Assembly (NCBI GenBank): GCA_900544445.1
Contig: UQVK01000100.1
Span: forward strand, 1-13,923
Length of the DNA: 13,923 bases
Source of the DNA: an uncultured Lachnospiraceae bacterium
Lineage (GTDB): Bacteria > Bacillota > Clostridia > Lachnospirales > Lachnospiraceae
Direction of reading: 5' to 3'
Shown: one piece after another, positions 6,801 to 13,356 of the stretch
How the letters are laid out: each line of letters starts with the position of its first letter
How positions within the stretch are numbered: position 1 is the first letter of the stretch
Notes under the pieces: model-generated
Told to the model about the DNA's origin: nothing
Databases searched by the model: none
Seen by the model: only the letters and a program-made list of their open reading frames with translations
Position numbers and translations under genes: made by a program

Positions 6801-7871
6801 TTATGAATATTTTTTCAGAAAGGCCAGAGCCGTTCTCTGATAGCCTTCCGGATCCTGCAGGCTTGCCGCCGCGTGCACCGCACCCGGAACGATCAGAAGC
6901 TCCTTCGGTGCTCTGCAGGCCATATAGTTATCCAGCGTCATCTGCACCGGCACGAAGGAGTCCTTTTCTCCATGGATGAACAGCACAGGAATCCGGCAGT
7001 TCTTCATGGCGTCCAGAGTGGAAGCGTCGCTGTAGCCGAAGCCCGCGCGCCATCTGGTCAGAAGCTCCGTCAGGTTCATGAGCGGAAACGCGGGAAGATG
7101 ATAGTCCCGCTTCAGCACAGTCTTCAAAATCTCCTTTGGAGAGGTGAAGCCGCAGTCCGCAATGATGGCGCGGACATTGGAAGGAAGGGGCAGTCCCGCC
7201 GCCATGAGCACGGTGGCGCAGCCCATGGAAATGCCGGACAGATAGAGGTTGCAGTCCTTTCCGGCCCGGCAGACGGCATATTCCGCCCAGTCCCGGCAGT
7301 CGTATCGCTCCTTCACGCCGAAGCATATATATTTCCCTTCGCTTGGCCCATGGCTTCTCTGGAAGGGCACCAGCAGATCATAGCCCTGCTCATGATAAAA
7401 ACGGTAAAGTCCCGCGAAGTCCGTCAGCCCTCCCGCACGGTAGCCGTGCATCAGGAGCAGAACATTTTTCGCAGGATGGGCATTTGATCCGCTTCCCGCC
7501 CCTGTTGATGCCTTTTCTCCTGCATCAGCAGAGTTCCCTGACGCTTCAGGCTGCCCTTTCTTTGTCCCTTCTGCAGGGAGATAATAGGCGCACAGCTTGA
7601 GCCCGTCAAAGGAGGTGATGGAAACCAGCTCCGGCTCCTGCCCCAGAAACCAGCTCACACCTTCCTGCACCACTTTCTCAAACCTGGCACGGGGCTTTTT
7701 CGCCCGCTTTCTCTCTTCTCTTCGGAGCTGCCGCTCCGTCTTCTCCTTCTTCCGCTCCGGGAAGCGGACTATCGAATAATAATAGAAAAAAGCCGCCTCT
7801 CCGGCCAGCAGCAGGAGCGGCACGGCTGCCGCCGCTGCTGTCCTGCGGATTTTCTTTTTATTTCTTCCCAT
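6801..7871 (-). CDS. Membrane-anchored alpha/beta hydrolase
   Basis: A 356-residue predicted serine hydrolase. A short basic N-terminus (GRNKKKIRR) is followed by one membrane segment (about 11-33), then a very basic stretch (about 39-63). This suggests a membrane-anchored protein, but the side on which the catalytic domain lies is not certain. The hydrolase fold begins near 80. A low-complexity Gly/Ala/Ser/Glu linker interrupts it (about 101-135). HGYRAGG (142-148) fits the oxyanion region, GISMG holds nucleophile S215, and D304 (HGEKDSF) and H333 (GAVHA) complete the triad. The substrate is unknown; the family includes esterases and peptidases. The start at 7871 is preferred to an upstream in-frame ATG at 7928 because AGGAGG precedes it by 8 nt. 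It lies 66 bp after the GH51 gene and 16 bp before dinB. Confidence 0.88.
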   Translation of the reverse strand: MGRNKKKIRRTAAAAAVPLLLLAGEAAFFYYYSIVRFPERKKEKTERQLRREERKRAKKPRARFEKVVQEGVSWFLGQEPELVSITSFDGLKLCAYYLPAEGTKKGQPEASGNSADAGEKASTGAGSGSNAHPAKNVLLLMHGYRAGGLTDFAGLYRFYHEQGYDLLVPFQRSHGPSEGKYICFGVKERYDCRDWAEYAVCRAGKDCNLYLSGISMGCATVLMAAGLPLPSNVRAIIADCGFTSPKEILKTVLKRDYHLPAFPLMNLTELLTRWRAGFGYSDASTLDAMKNCRIPVLFIHGEKDSFVPVQMTLDNYMACRAPKELLIVPGAVHAAASLQDPEGYQRTALAFLKKYS

Positions 7872-7937
7872 ATACAGACCCTCCTTTTTCAGCACGCACC
7901 CTTGCGCCCTTCTCCAGCCCCTCAGCAAAGCTTTCCG

Positions 7938-10343
7938 TTATTTCTCCGTCGATTCCGGTTCTTTTTCCGCCATAGGAATACGAAATACCGTAAGCGAAAG
8001 GGCCAGGAATGCATAAGAAAAGCTTTCCCTTTCCAGCACGACGCTGCTTTCCACAGGGCTCACCGCCTCCGGCTGTTCAAAGCTGTTTTCCTGCTCCGGC
8101 TTTCCGGTCATGGTGAAGACCTGCGCGGTGACGGGAACGCTCCATCCGTCCAGCCGGATCTGCGCGGTTTCCTCCTTTTCCTGCAGGTTAACCACCTTCA
8201 AAATCACGGAACCGTCCGCCTCATCCACGGATGCGGCATAATACAGCCGTTCCACCTCCACCGGATTTTCCGTGACGGCAAGGTATTCCTCCCCATCGAT
8301 AAATACGGTAATCCGACAGTCCTTTACTCGGATTTTCAGATCATAAACCCGGCCTTTTTCCGCCTGGAACCACCCTTCCGTCAGATCACAGCCGCGGCCT
8401 TTTACCTGTCTGTGAATGAAAAGGTCCAGATTCTGCCAGCCTCCGAAGGTGGCGGCCAGGTAATTGTCATTATCCCTCCAGCCAAACAGGATCTGAAAGC
8501 CCTTCCAGCCCTCCAGCTCGCAGGCCTTCAGGGAAATCTCGTAGTTTTCCCAGTCCTCATAATCCGCACAATCTGCGCACCCTTCCAGCCAGGCATGCTC
8601 TCCTTTCTCCGTTAGAAAGTCTCCGAAGGCAAGGACTTCCTCCGTGTCCAGATTGCGGACGGAAACCTCGTCAAAACGGGATTTCGTCTCATAGCCTTCC
8701 AGCCGGATCTTTCCCCTGTATTCAGGCGCACGGCTGTCCACCACGCCGATCCCTTCCGCTGAAACGGAAAGTCTCCGGCTGCCCTGATGGTTCATGAACA
8801 ACTTCTGCACATAGTAATTGGGTGTACCGAATGCCCTGTGGTTGTCGAACCAGATCATATCCGGCTTCCAGTTCACATAGGACACGTTCGCCAGCATGGG
8901 CGCATAGCAGGCCAGTCCCACGGAAGCGGCGTTGCGCTCCAGGGCTGTCATGTAGGACGCTTCCACCAGCGCGTTATACCAGGTGTTTCCCCAGGAAGCG
9001 TATTCTCCCAGGAATACCTTCGGCCCGTCCTTGGGGAAGGAATCATAGCGGTGGTGGTTCGCCAGGAACCATTCCGGCGCCATATAATAATGCTCGTCGA
9101 TGAGATCGCTTCCGTTTTCCCGCGCACTTTTCCAGCCCCGTTCATATTCCGTTCCGGCGGCGAATGGACTCGCGGTGTTGATCAGCTTAATCTCCGGATA
9201 CTTTTCCCGAACCGCGCGATGGATCAGCACATAACGTTCAAAAAAGGCGTCCCCCACCTCTTCGTTTCCGATCCCCAGATATTCCAGCCCGAAAGGCGCG
9301 GGATGGCCCAGCGAAGCCCGAAGGCCTCCCCATTCGGTGTCCGTTCCACCATTGGCGAATTCGATCAGATCCAGAGCGTCCTGAATCCAGGGCCCCATCT
9401 CATCCAGAGGAACCATTCTCTGGTGATGAGGATCATATCCGCCGGGAAGTACGGGCAGGGGCTTTGCGCCAATGTCCTCACAGAACTGAAAATATTCGTA
9501 ATAGCCCAGCCCCAGCGTCTGGTTATAACCCCAGTTGCTCCGTCTGGCCGGACGGTTTTCCGGTTCTCCCAGCGTATTTTTCCAGCGGTACATGGAATCT
9601 CTGTCCGACGGATTCAGGGATCCGTCATGCACCAGGCAGCCGCCGGGAAAACGCATGAATTTCGGCTTCATGTCGCAAAGGAGCTGCGCGATATCCCTGC
9701 GCAGTCCGTTTTTCCGTCCCAGAAAGGTTTTCTCCGGGAAAAGGGAAACATAATCCAGCGCCAGCCGTCCTGCCTGCGAAAGAGTCAGAAGCAGCCGCCC
9801 GGCTGTGGTGCTCCGCTCTGCGGTCAGACGCAGTTCATATTTTTTCCATTCCATATCCCGGACTGCAAAAGCGGCTGAAGCGCAGCACTCTGTCCCTTCC
9901 ACGCTCACCGAAAGCAGGCACTCCCGGTCCTCCAGCGCCCTGGCATAGCAGGTGAAAAGATAGGTTTCTCCCTTTTCCAGATAAAAGCCGTCTCCAAATC
10001 CCAGGTTCACAATCCCGGCGCGGCCATTCCCCTTCGTTTCCATCACCAGATAATGCGGGCTGTCTGCATGGTACGGCCGCGCCGTTTCGATCTGAAGCTG
10101 AACCTGCGCTCCTTCCTCCACCTTCTCCCAGGCGTAGAGGGCATGATACTGCGGATTGTCGATGCGATCGAACTCGAAGGACCGGTTCTGCACCATCTCC
10201 GCGTACAGGCCGCCGTCTGCAGCATGATTGATGTCTTCAAAAAAAATGCCGAACAGATCTCCCAGCCGCTCCTGCGGATGGGCCGTATCGACGGTGAGAA
10301 CACTGCTTCCGGCTTTCTCTGCGATGTTGTCTGGCTGATTCAT
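7938..10343 (-). CDS. Alpha-L-arabinofuranosidase, glycoside hydrolase family 51
   Basis: An 801-residue enzyme expected to release L-arabinofuranose from arabinan or arabinoxylan fragments. It has no signal peptide, so it is likely cytoplasmic. The N-terminal region has FGIFFEDINHAADGGLYAEMV, the GH51 opening motif near 31-51. A beta-rich carbohydrate-binding-like insert spans about 65-200. The catalytic barrel follows, with RFPGG (231-235), acid/base E361 in GIGNEE and nucleophile E447 in FLGEYAS. The C-terminal beta domain is interrupted at about 545-700 by a jelly-roll/laminin-G-like segment, making the protein long for the family's roughly 500-residue intracellular members. GAAGGAGA lies 8 nt before ATG. 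The gene is 46 bp after the NUDIX gene with no clear terminator between. Confidence 0.93.
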   Translation of the reverse strand: MNQPDNIAEKAGSSVLTVDTAHPQERLGDLFGIFFEDINHAADGGLYAEMVQNRSFEFDRIDNPQYHALYAWEKVEEGAQVQLQIETARPYHADSPHYLVMETKGNGRAGIVNLGFGDGFYLEKGETYLFTCYARALEDRECLLSVSVEGTECCASAAFAVRDMEWKKYELRLTAERSTTAGRLLLTLSQAGRLALDYVSLFPEKTFLGRKNGLRRDIAQLLCDMKPKFMRFPGGCLVHDGSLNPSDRDSMYRWKNTLGEPENRPARRSNWGYNQTLGLGYYEYFQFCEDIGAKPLPVLPGGYDPHHQRMVPLDEMGPWIQDALDLIEFANGGTDTEWGGLRASLGHPAPFGLEYLGIGNEEVGDAFFERYVLIHRAVREKYPEIKLINTASPFAAGTEYERGWKSARENGSDLIDEHYYMAPEWFLANHHRYDSFPKDGPKVFLGEYASWGNTWYNALVEASYMTALERNAASVGLACYAPMLANVSYVNWKPDMIWFDNHRAFGTPNYYVQKLFMNHQGSRRLSVSAEGIGVVDSRAPEYRGKIRLEGYETKSRFDEVSVRNLDTEEVLAFGDFLTEKGEHAWLEGCADCADYEDWENYEISLKACELEGWKGFQILFGWRDNDNYLAATFGGWQNLDLFIHRQVKGRGCDLTEGWFQAEKGRVYDLKIRVKDCRITVFIDGEEYLAVTENPVEVERLYYAASVDEADGSVILKVVNLQEKEETAQIRLDGWSVPVTAQVFTMTGKPEQENSFEQPEAVSPVESSVVLERESFSYAFLALSLTVFRIPMAEKEPESTEK

Positions 10344-10389
10344 GAAATATGTCTCCTTCTTTTTTTAATGCTGTGCAAAATATTTCTGT

Positions 10390-10863
10390 TTAACAATATA
10401 AAGAAAATGGCGGATGTGATATACTTTTATATTCCGTATATTTCAGGCCCTCTCTTCTGGAAATTGCGCTTTTTATCAGCTTCTTTGTCAGATCTGGCAC
10501 ATCTTCCCTGTTAAAGGCTTCATCCACATCAACCCATATTACTTCGCTGTTTTCATCATGGTCCGATTCAGGTATGCCAGATATGTATCTGGCTCTGAAT
10601 ACAATATACCAGTCGTGCATGTTAAAACGTATGCCAATGATATCCAATGGCTCAACCGTTACGCCTGTTTCTTCCAGATATTCACGAATCAATGCCTGCT
10701 GCGGAGTTTCTCCATATTCAACGTATCCTCCGGGAATAATCAGTTTACCCAAACCGCCGCCATAAGTATGTCTTGCAAGCAGAACCTTATTTTCATAAAT
10801 CACAACGCCAGAAACACTTTGTCCCCAATTCGTGTTCTCATTCTTCATATTCTTCACCGTCAT
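10390..10863 (-). CDS. NUDIX hydrolase, substrate unknown
   Basis: A 157-residue cytoplasmic pyrophosphohydrolase of the NUDIX superfamily, which cleaves nucleoside diphosphates linked to another moiety. The NUDIX box is complete from G46 to V68: G-x5-E52-x7-R60-E61-x2-E64-E65-x-G67-V68. The metal-binding glutamates are intact. Substrate cannot be inferred. The C-terminal 20 residues (from about 137) are not typical of the fold and may be a variable tail. Base composition is noticeably more AT-rich than in the GH51, hydrolase and dinB genes downstream, suggesting separate origin. SD is weak (AAAGGAAAG). A LexA-box promoter lies 70-100 bp upstream and a palindrome lies in the leader. It could act in nucleotide-pool cleansing during DNA damage, which is inference from the SOS box and dinB linkage. 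Confidence 0.88.
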   Translation of the reverse strand: MTVKNMKNENTNWGQSVSGVVIYENKVLLARHTYGGGLGKLIIPGGYVEYGETPQQALIREYLEETGVTVEPLDIIGIRFNMHDWYIVFRARYISGIPESDHDENSEVIWVDVDEAFNREDVPDLTKKLIKSAISRREGLKYTEYKSISHPPFSLYC

Positions 10864-10877
10864 AGCTTTCCTTTATC

Positions 10878-10894
10878 TTGAATTTCAAATTCAA
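10878..10894. promoter_or_regulatory. 17-bp perfect palindrome in the NUDIX leader
   Basis: TTGAATTT-C-AAATTCAA is a perfect inverted repeat (8-bp arms, 1-nt centre) lying between the predicted transcription start (about 10926) and the weak SD. It could be a repressor operator or a short RNA hairpin near the ribosome-binding site. AT-rich palindromes occur by chance more often, so the call is cautious. Confidence 0.4.
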
Positions 10895-10932
10895 AGGATT
10901 GATTTTGTGTCCTTTCCATAACCTGTTAAGGC

Positions 10933-10961
10933 ATTATATCACAAACGCACGTTCGTTTCCA
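10933..10961 (-). promoter_or_regulatory. Promoter of the NUDIX gene (and possibly the whole minus-strand run)
   Basis: On the minus strand, -35 TGGAAA (10956-10961) is separated by 17 bp from a consensus -10 TATAAT (10933-10938). A TG one base before the -10 makes it an extended -10. The start would be near 10926, giving a leader of about 63 nt. Confidence 0.75.
10942..10955 (-). promoter_or_regulatory. LexA (SOS) box in the NUDIX promoter
   Basis: CGAACGTGCGTTTG on the minus strand matches 13 of 14 positions of the Bacillus-type LexA/DinR consensus CGAACRNRYGTTYC, failing only at the last base. It lies within the 17-bp spacer, directly abutting the -35 and 3 bp from the -10, so bound LexA would block RNA polymerase. 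The run it could control ends with dinB, a classic SOS gene. Confidence 0.7.
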
Positions 10962-11017
10962 CCTCTTCGGATTATTTTCACGGAAGTATCCGACCCTTTC
11001 CACCGGATAGGCAAAAA

Positions 11018-11264
11018 TACGGTGAAATATGAATAATTTCCCATTTTAACCGTACAAAATCGTTGCGGAATACGGTTCAATGAAAAAAACCGCCATTCTA
11101 ACCGTATAAATGAATCCCATACTACGGTGTAGGGGGCCGAAATCTGATTTTTATCCGTATAAAGCCGATTATTTCTACGGTGCATATAACAAAAGCTGTG
11201 ATTCTATCCGTATGGCTGTGCTTTCTCTACGGATAAAAACGCAGGAATCCCTTTTTGCACCGTA
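11018..11264. repeat. Phased array of ten alternating TACGGW / WCCGTA sites
   Basis: Forward sites (TACGGT or TACGGA) start at 11018, 11071, 11123, 11176 and 11228. Reverse sites (ACCGTA or TCCGTA) start at 11049, 11101, 11154, 11207 and 11259. Both series have a mean period of 52.5 bp, and the two orientations alternate strictly with steps of 30-31 and 21-22 bp. A degenerate forward site TTCGGA at 10966 lies one period further left, next to the NUDIX -35. Reverse sites share extra bases (YTA before WCCGTA, often TAAA after); otherwise the intervening DNA is not conserved. No ORF on either strand explains it. It lies upstream of the NUDIX promoter and downstream of the HipA-like gene's terminator. 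It looks like a protein-binding array; the protein is unknown. Confidence 0.8.
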
Positions 11265-11336
11265 TCCGACGATGGTTTATTCTTTTTTCACGCCGCATGA
11301 CCGCATGAAAGGTAATCCGCGGCCTACCCTCCGACA

Positions 11337-11361
11337 GACAAGGCTCGCGAAAAACCTTGTC
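11337..11361. other. Hairpin GACAAGG/CCTTGTC between the array and the HipA-like gene
   Basis: A 7-bp perfect stem encloses an 11-nt loop (CTCGCGAAAAA). No T-tract follows on either strand, so it is not a canonical terminator. The rest of 11265-11397 shows no gene or other signal. Confidence 0.4.
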
Positions 11362-11397
11362 CTCTCTGATATGGTACCGGACTTTCAAAGTTAGATT

Positions 11398-11426
11398 GTA
11401 AAAAAAGCGTCCATTTTCAGAACGCT
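11398..11426 (-). terminator. Terminator of the HipA-like kinase gene
   Basis: On the minus strand, AGCGTTC/GGACGCT (7 bp with one G-T pair, TGAAAAT loop) is followed by a run of seven T. It begins 22 nt after the stop codon and should isolate the gene from the NUDIX promoter region. Confidence 0.8.
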
Positions 11427-11447
11427 CTCTAAAAAAGATATTCGTTT

Positions 11448-12842
11448 TTACCGCGCCTTCTCCTGTTTCAGATGGCGGGTGGGGATTGCCAGGAGCCCTC
11501 GCACCCGGCCTTCCAAATGCTTCTCAATGGCCTGCAAATGTTCTTCCGGCAGACCCAGACTTTCGTGGCGCTTGAACCGGAACCCGATCATGCGCCGAAG
11601 CTGCTCTTTCTGCTTTGGCCCCATGACCTCCGCACACACTTCCTCATAAGAGATGTTGTAGGGGTTAGAACGGGTTTTTGCATACTCGTCCAGGTTCGCA
11701 TAATCTTCCTTACCGGCATAGCAGAACAGGGACAGCCCGTTGTCAAAAATGGGGGCGGGCGCAATAATGTTGCCGCTGTGGTTATCCCGCAGGACGCCAA
11801 AGTTTCCAAAGTGGCGGTCCTCATTGTAAATCAGGGCATCAAACACCAACATACTGCGGATCTGCTCGGAAAACTCCGGCCCCAGCTTGTCATACCAGGA
11901 AAGGCAGGCAGCAATTCCCCCGGTTCGGACAATGCGCCCAATGGGGATATAAGCCGTGTCGATGTTGGTAAACAGGGCGCATTTAGAGGCGGTAATGCCT
12001 TTCCAGTTCTCCAGGTCATAATGCACGGCGTTCAAGCGCATGGTTTCCGCAATCTGCGAAGCATAATACTCGCAGTACGGCTCCCGACCCGCATTTGACG
12101 CACCGGTCGTGCCACCCTTGTAAAGATAAATCCCATCATGCTCCACATATCGCCACGCCTTAGGCAGCATACCGCCTGTGGTCAGCTCCGGGGATATGGT
12201 AAAGGCCTGTCTGCTCCCGCCTGCACCGGTATAAGCCACCAGCGCCAATATTTCGGAAAAGCGATTTTCGTAAAGATTATATTGGGAAAATTTTCCCTCA
12301 AATCCTTCCGGCACCACCCAATAGCTGTCGTTAAGCGACAGCCCCTTGCACACGTCAATGATTCCCTTGGTATCGTTATGGCTGAGACCAAGAGTCTTTA
12401 AAATCTCGTCCGCAAAGGCGCGGTTTTTAGGGATAACCCGCCGCTCCAGCCAATGAATAACGCCCTCGCCGGTGCGCTCCATATCCAGAGGCAGCAAATG
12501 GGCCTGTTTCTCGCTGGTGTATAAGATTTCGGCTACGAGGCCGGACAAGCCCTGCTTTTCCATAGAAAAGCGCATTAGCTCCGTATCATACATGCGGAGA
12601 CTGTAAACATGACTCATAGGCTCCTCCTTGTCGTTCAGCTTCAGGGAAACATCCTTTCCCAGCGCCGAGGCAATCTTCAGGATCATATCAAGTGAGGGGT
12701 TCTGTGTCCCACTTTCCAGGCGGTTGATGCCGGAACGCTGGATTCCCAGCCGCCTTGCCAGCTCTGCCTGGGAAATGCCCTGCTCTAAACGGACCTCCAC
12801 AAGCTGGGATATGATTTTCTGTCGTTTGTGCAGCTCATCCAT
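11448..12842 (-). CDS. XRE helix-turn-helix fused to HipA-like kinase
   Basis: A 464-residue two-part protein. Residues 13-65 form an XRE/Cro helix-turn-helix (QAELARRLGIQRSGINRLE). From about 76 on it resembles HipA/phage-type protein kinases: a nucleotide-binding segment YLYKGGTTGASN (K242), catalytic loop NEDRHFGNFG (D342, N347) and metal-binding PIFDNG (D367). Such kinases phosphorylate a cytoplasmic target and act as toxins whose partner antitoxin carries the HTH. Usually these are two genes; here they are in one frame. SD GAGGTG precedes ATG at 12842. A second, stronger SD precedes an in-frame ATG at 12617, so a kinase-only form of 389 residues is possible. Own promoter with an operator-like palindrome, own terminator. 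The kinase's substrate is unknown, and classification as HipA family rests on motifs only. Confidence 0.8.
   Translation of the reverse strand: MDELHKRQKIISQLVEVRLEQGISQAELARRLGIQRSGINRLESGTQNPSLDMILKIASALGKDVSLKLNDKEEPMSHVYSLRMYDTELMRFSMEKQGLSGLVAEILYTSEKQAHLLPLDMERTGEGVIHWLERRVIPKNRAFADEILKTLGLSHNDTKGIIDVCKGLSLNDSYWVVPEGFEGKFSQYNLYENRFSEILALVAYTGAGGSRQAFTISPELTTGGMLPKAWRYVEHDGIYLYKGGTTGASNAGREPYCEYYASQIAETMRLNAVHYDLENWKGITASKCALFTNIDTAYIPIGRIVRTGGIAACLSWYDKLGPEFSEQIRSMLVFDALIYNEDRHFGNFGVLRDNHSGNIIAPAPIFDNGLSLFCYAGKEDYANLDEYAKTRSNPYNISYEEVCAEVMGPKQKEQLRRMIGFRFKRHESLGLPEEHLQAIEKHLEGRVRGLLAIPTRHLKQEKAR
12615..12629 (-). promoter_or_regulatory. Internal ribosome-binding site and start for the kinase part
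   Basis: AAGGAGGAG (12621-12629 on the minus strand) is followed 3 nt later by ATG at 12617-12615, in frame with the fused gene. The residues read MSHVYSLRMYD, a natural-looking start of the kinase domain. The 15-nt sequence AAGGAGGAGCCTATG is identical to the start region of dinB. This SD is much stronger than the one at 12842. Confidence 0.6.
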
Positions 12843-12851
12843 ACTCTCACC

Positions 12852-13079
12852 TCACTGCTTTAATGTTAACATATATGATAACAATTCACAAGAGGGAGAA
12901 TCTGTCGAACAGGGCTGTTTCACGAAAGCGCCATCCTGCTCATAATACTGCGCCTGCGCCCGCCACATGGAAGCATAAAGACCGTCTCCTTCCTTCACCA
13001 GTTCCTCATGGCTCCCGCGCTGCACCAGCTGTCCCTGATGAAAGACCAGGATCTCATCGCAGAAGCGGCAGGAGGAGGA
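12852..13079 (-). pseudogene. C-terminal remnant of an ABC transporter ATP-binding protein
   Basis: On the minus strand, 12930-13074 or so reads CRFCDEILVFHQGQLVQRGS and then HEELVKEGDGLYASMWRAQAQYY, the standard end of an ABC exporter ATPase after the H-loop (I-x-VL-x-G-x-x-x-x-G-x-H-x-EL). Walker A, signature and Walker B are missing. The remnant is cut at about 13075-13080, where the tnpW ribosome-binding site begins. The last roughly 25 residues, up to a stop at 12852, do not look like ABC sequence and overlap the HipA-like gene's promoter, so the left end is also probably a junction. It cannot be functional as an ATPase. Confidence 0.8.
12863..12891 (-). promoter_or_regulatory. Promoter and operator-like palindrome of the HipA-like gene
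   Basis: On the minus strand, -35 TTGTGA (12886-12891) and -10 TAACAT (12863-12868) are spaced by 17 bp. The imperfect palindrome TGTTAACATATATGATAACA (12864-12883) fills the spacer and -10, with 5-bp arms TGTTA/TAACA around a central ATATAT. A binding protein there would block transcription. The encoded XRE domain is the obvious candidate, by analogy with HipB autoregulation. Confidence 0.5.
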
Positions 13080-13088
13080 GTATTGCCT

Positions 13089-13283
13089 ATGACAGATAAC
13101 AAGCAGCACGACACCCTCACCGCCCGCCGCCCCGACTGCGTGACGGAAATCCGCATGGGCAATTCCGTCCTTGTCGTGTCCGGCTATTTCAAGAAAGACA
13201 CTACCACCACCGCCGCCGACAAAATGGCGCGGGTGCTGGAAGCGGAAGCCGCTGCTACACAGGAGCCGACTTATCCGGCATAA
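13089..13283 (+). CDS. tnpW: Transposon-encoded TnpW-family protein
   Basis: A 64-residue protein matching the TnpW family found in Tn4451-like integrative elements of Clostridia: MTDNKQHDTL start, central RMGNSVLVVSGYFKKD and a helical AADKMARVLEAEAA segment. The molecular function of TnpW is not established; its presence marks transposon or integrative-element DNA. GGAGGAGGAG at 13071-13080, 8 nt before ATG, decides the start; an in-frame upstream ATG at 13008 would read antisense ABC sequence. Neither a recombinase (tnpX) nor a relaxase is in the window. It is intact, but its left flank is a broken ABC gene and its right flank a group II intron on the opposite strand. Confidence 0.85.
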   Translation: MTDNKQHDTLTARRPDCVTEIRMGNSVLVVSGYFKKDTTTTAADKMARVLEAEAAATQEPTYPA

Positions 13284-13288
13284 GCCGG
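13275..13288. other. Hairpin over the tnpW stop codon
   Basis: CCGGC-ATAA-GCCGG is a perfect 5-bp GC-rich stem whose loop contains most of the TAA stop (13281-13283). It has no T-tract on either strand. The group II intron end lies 3 bp beyond it. Confidence 0.5.
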
Positions 13289-13298
13289 AGATCGGATA

Positions 13299-13356
13299 GG
13301 GGAGATTTGACTCTCCCCTTCCACACCACGTAGCGTACCGTTCGGTACTACGCGGT
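13299..13356 (-). ncRNA. Group II intron domains V and VI
   Basis: Domain V (about 13323-13356) folds as ACCGCGTAGTACC / GGTACGCTACGTGGT with a GAAC tetraloop and a bulge, directly after the maturase stop. This is the catalytic core of the ribozyme. Domain VI (about 13299-13318) is the stem GGGGAGA/TCTCCCC with a 6-nt loop. The branch-point A is inferred at 13297. Confidence 0.75.

Noticed and set aside
8787..9878. A 363-codon plus-strand ORF
   Set aside because: It is antisense to the catalytic barrel of the GH51 enzyme and has no domain signature or good ribosome-binding site.
11018..11264. CRISPR array
   Set aside because: The 52.5-bp period and 28-bp inverted units look superficially similar, but only the terminal 6-8 bp of each unit are conserved and the interiors differ, so there is no true repeat. 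No cas gene is present.
11018..11264. RNA hairpin series as the reason for the inverted sites
   Set aside because: Several neighbouring pairs combine TCCGTA with TACGGT, leaving only 5 bp pairable, and arms are not extended by compensating bases. DNA binding fits better.
13080..13150. Continuation of the ABC ATPase into tnpW (antisense reads VVLLVICHR, like an H-loop)
   Set aside because: The match is short, and this DNA encodes the N-terminus of a recognisable TnpW protein on the other strand with its own SD. Resemblance is probably chance.
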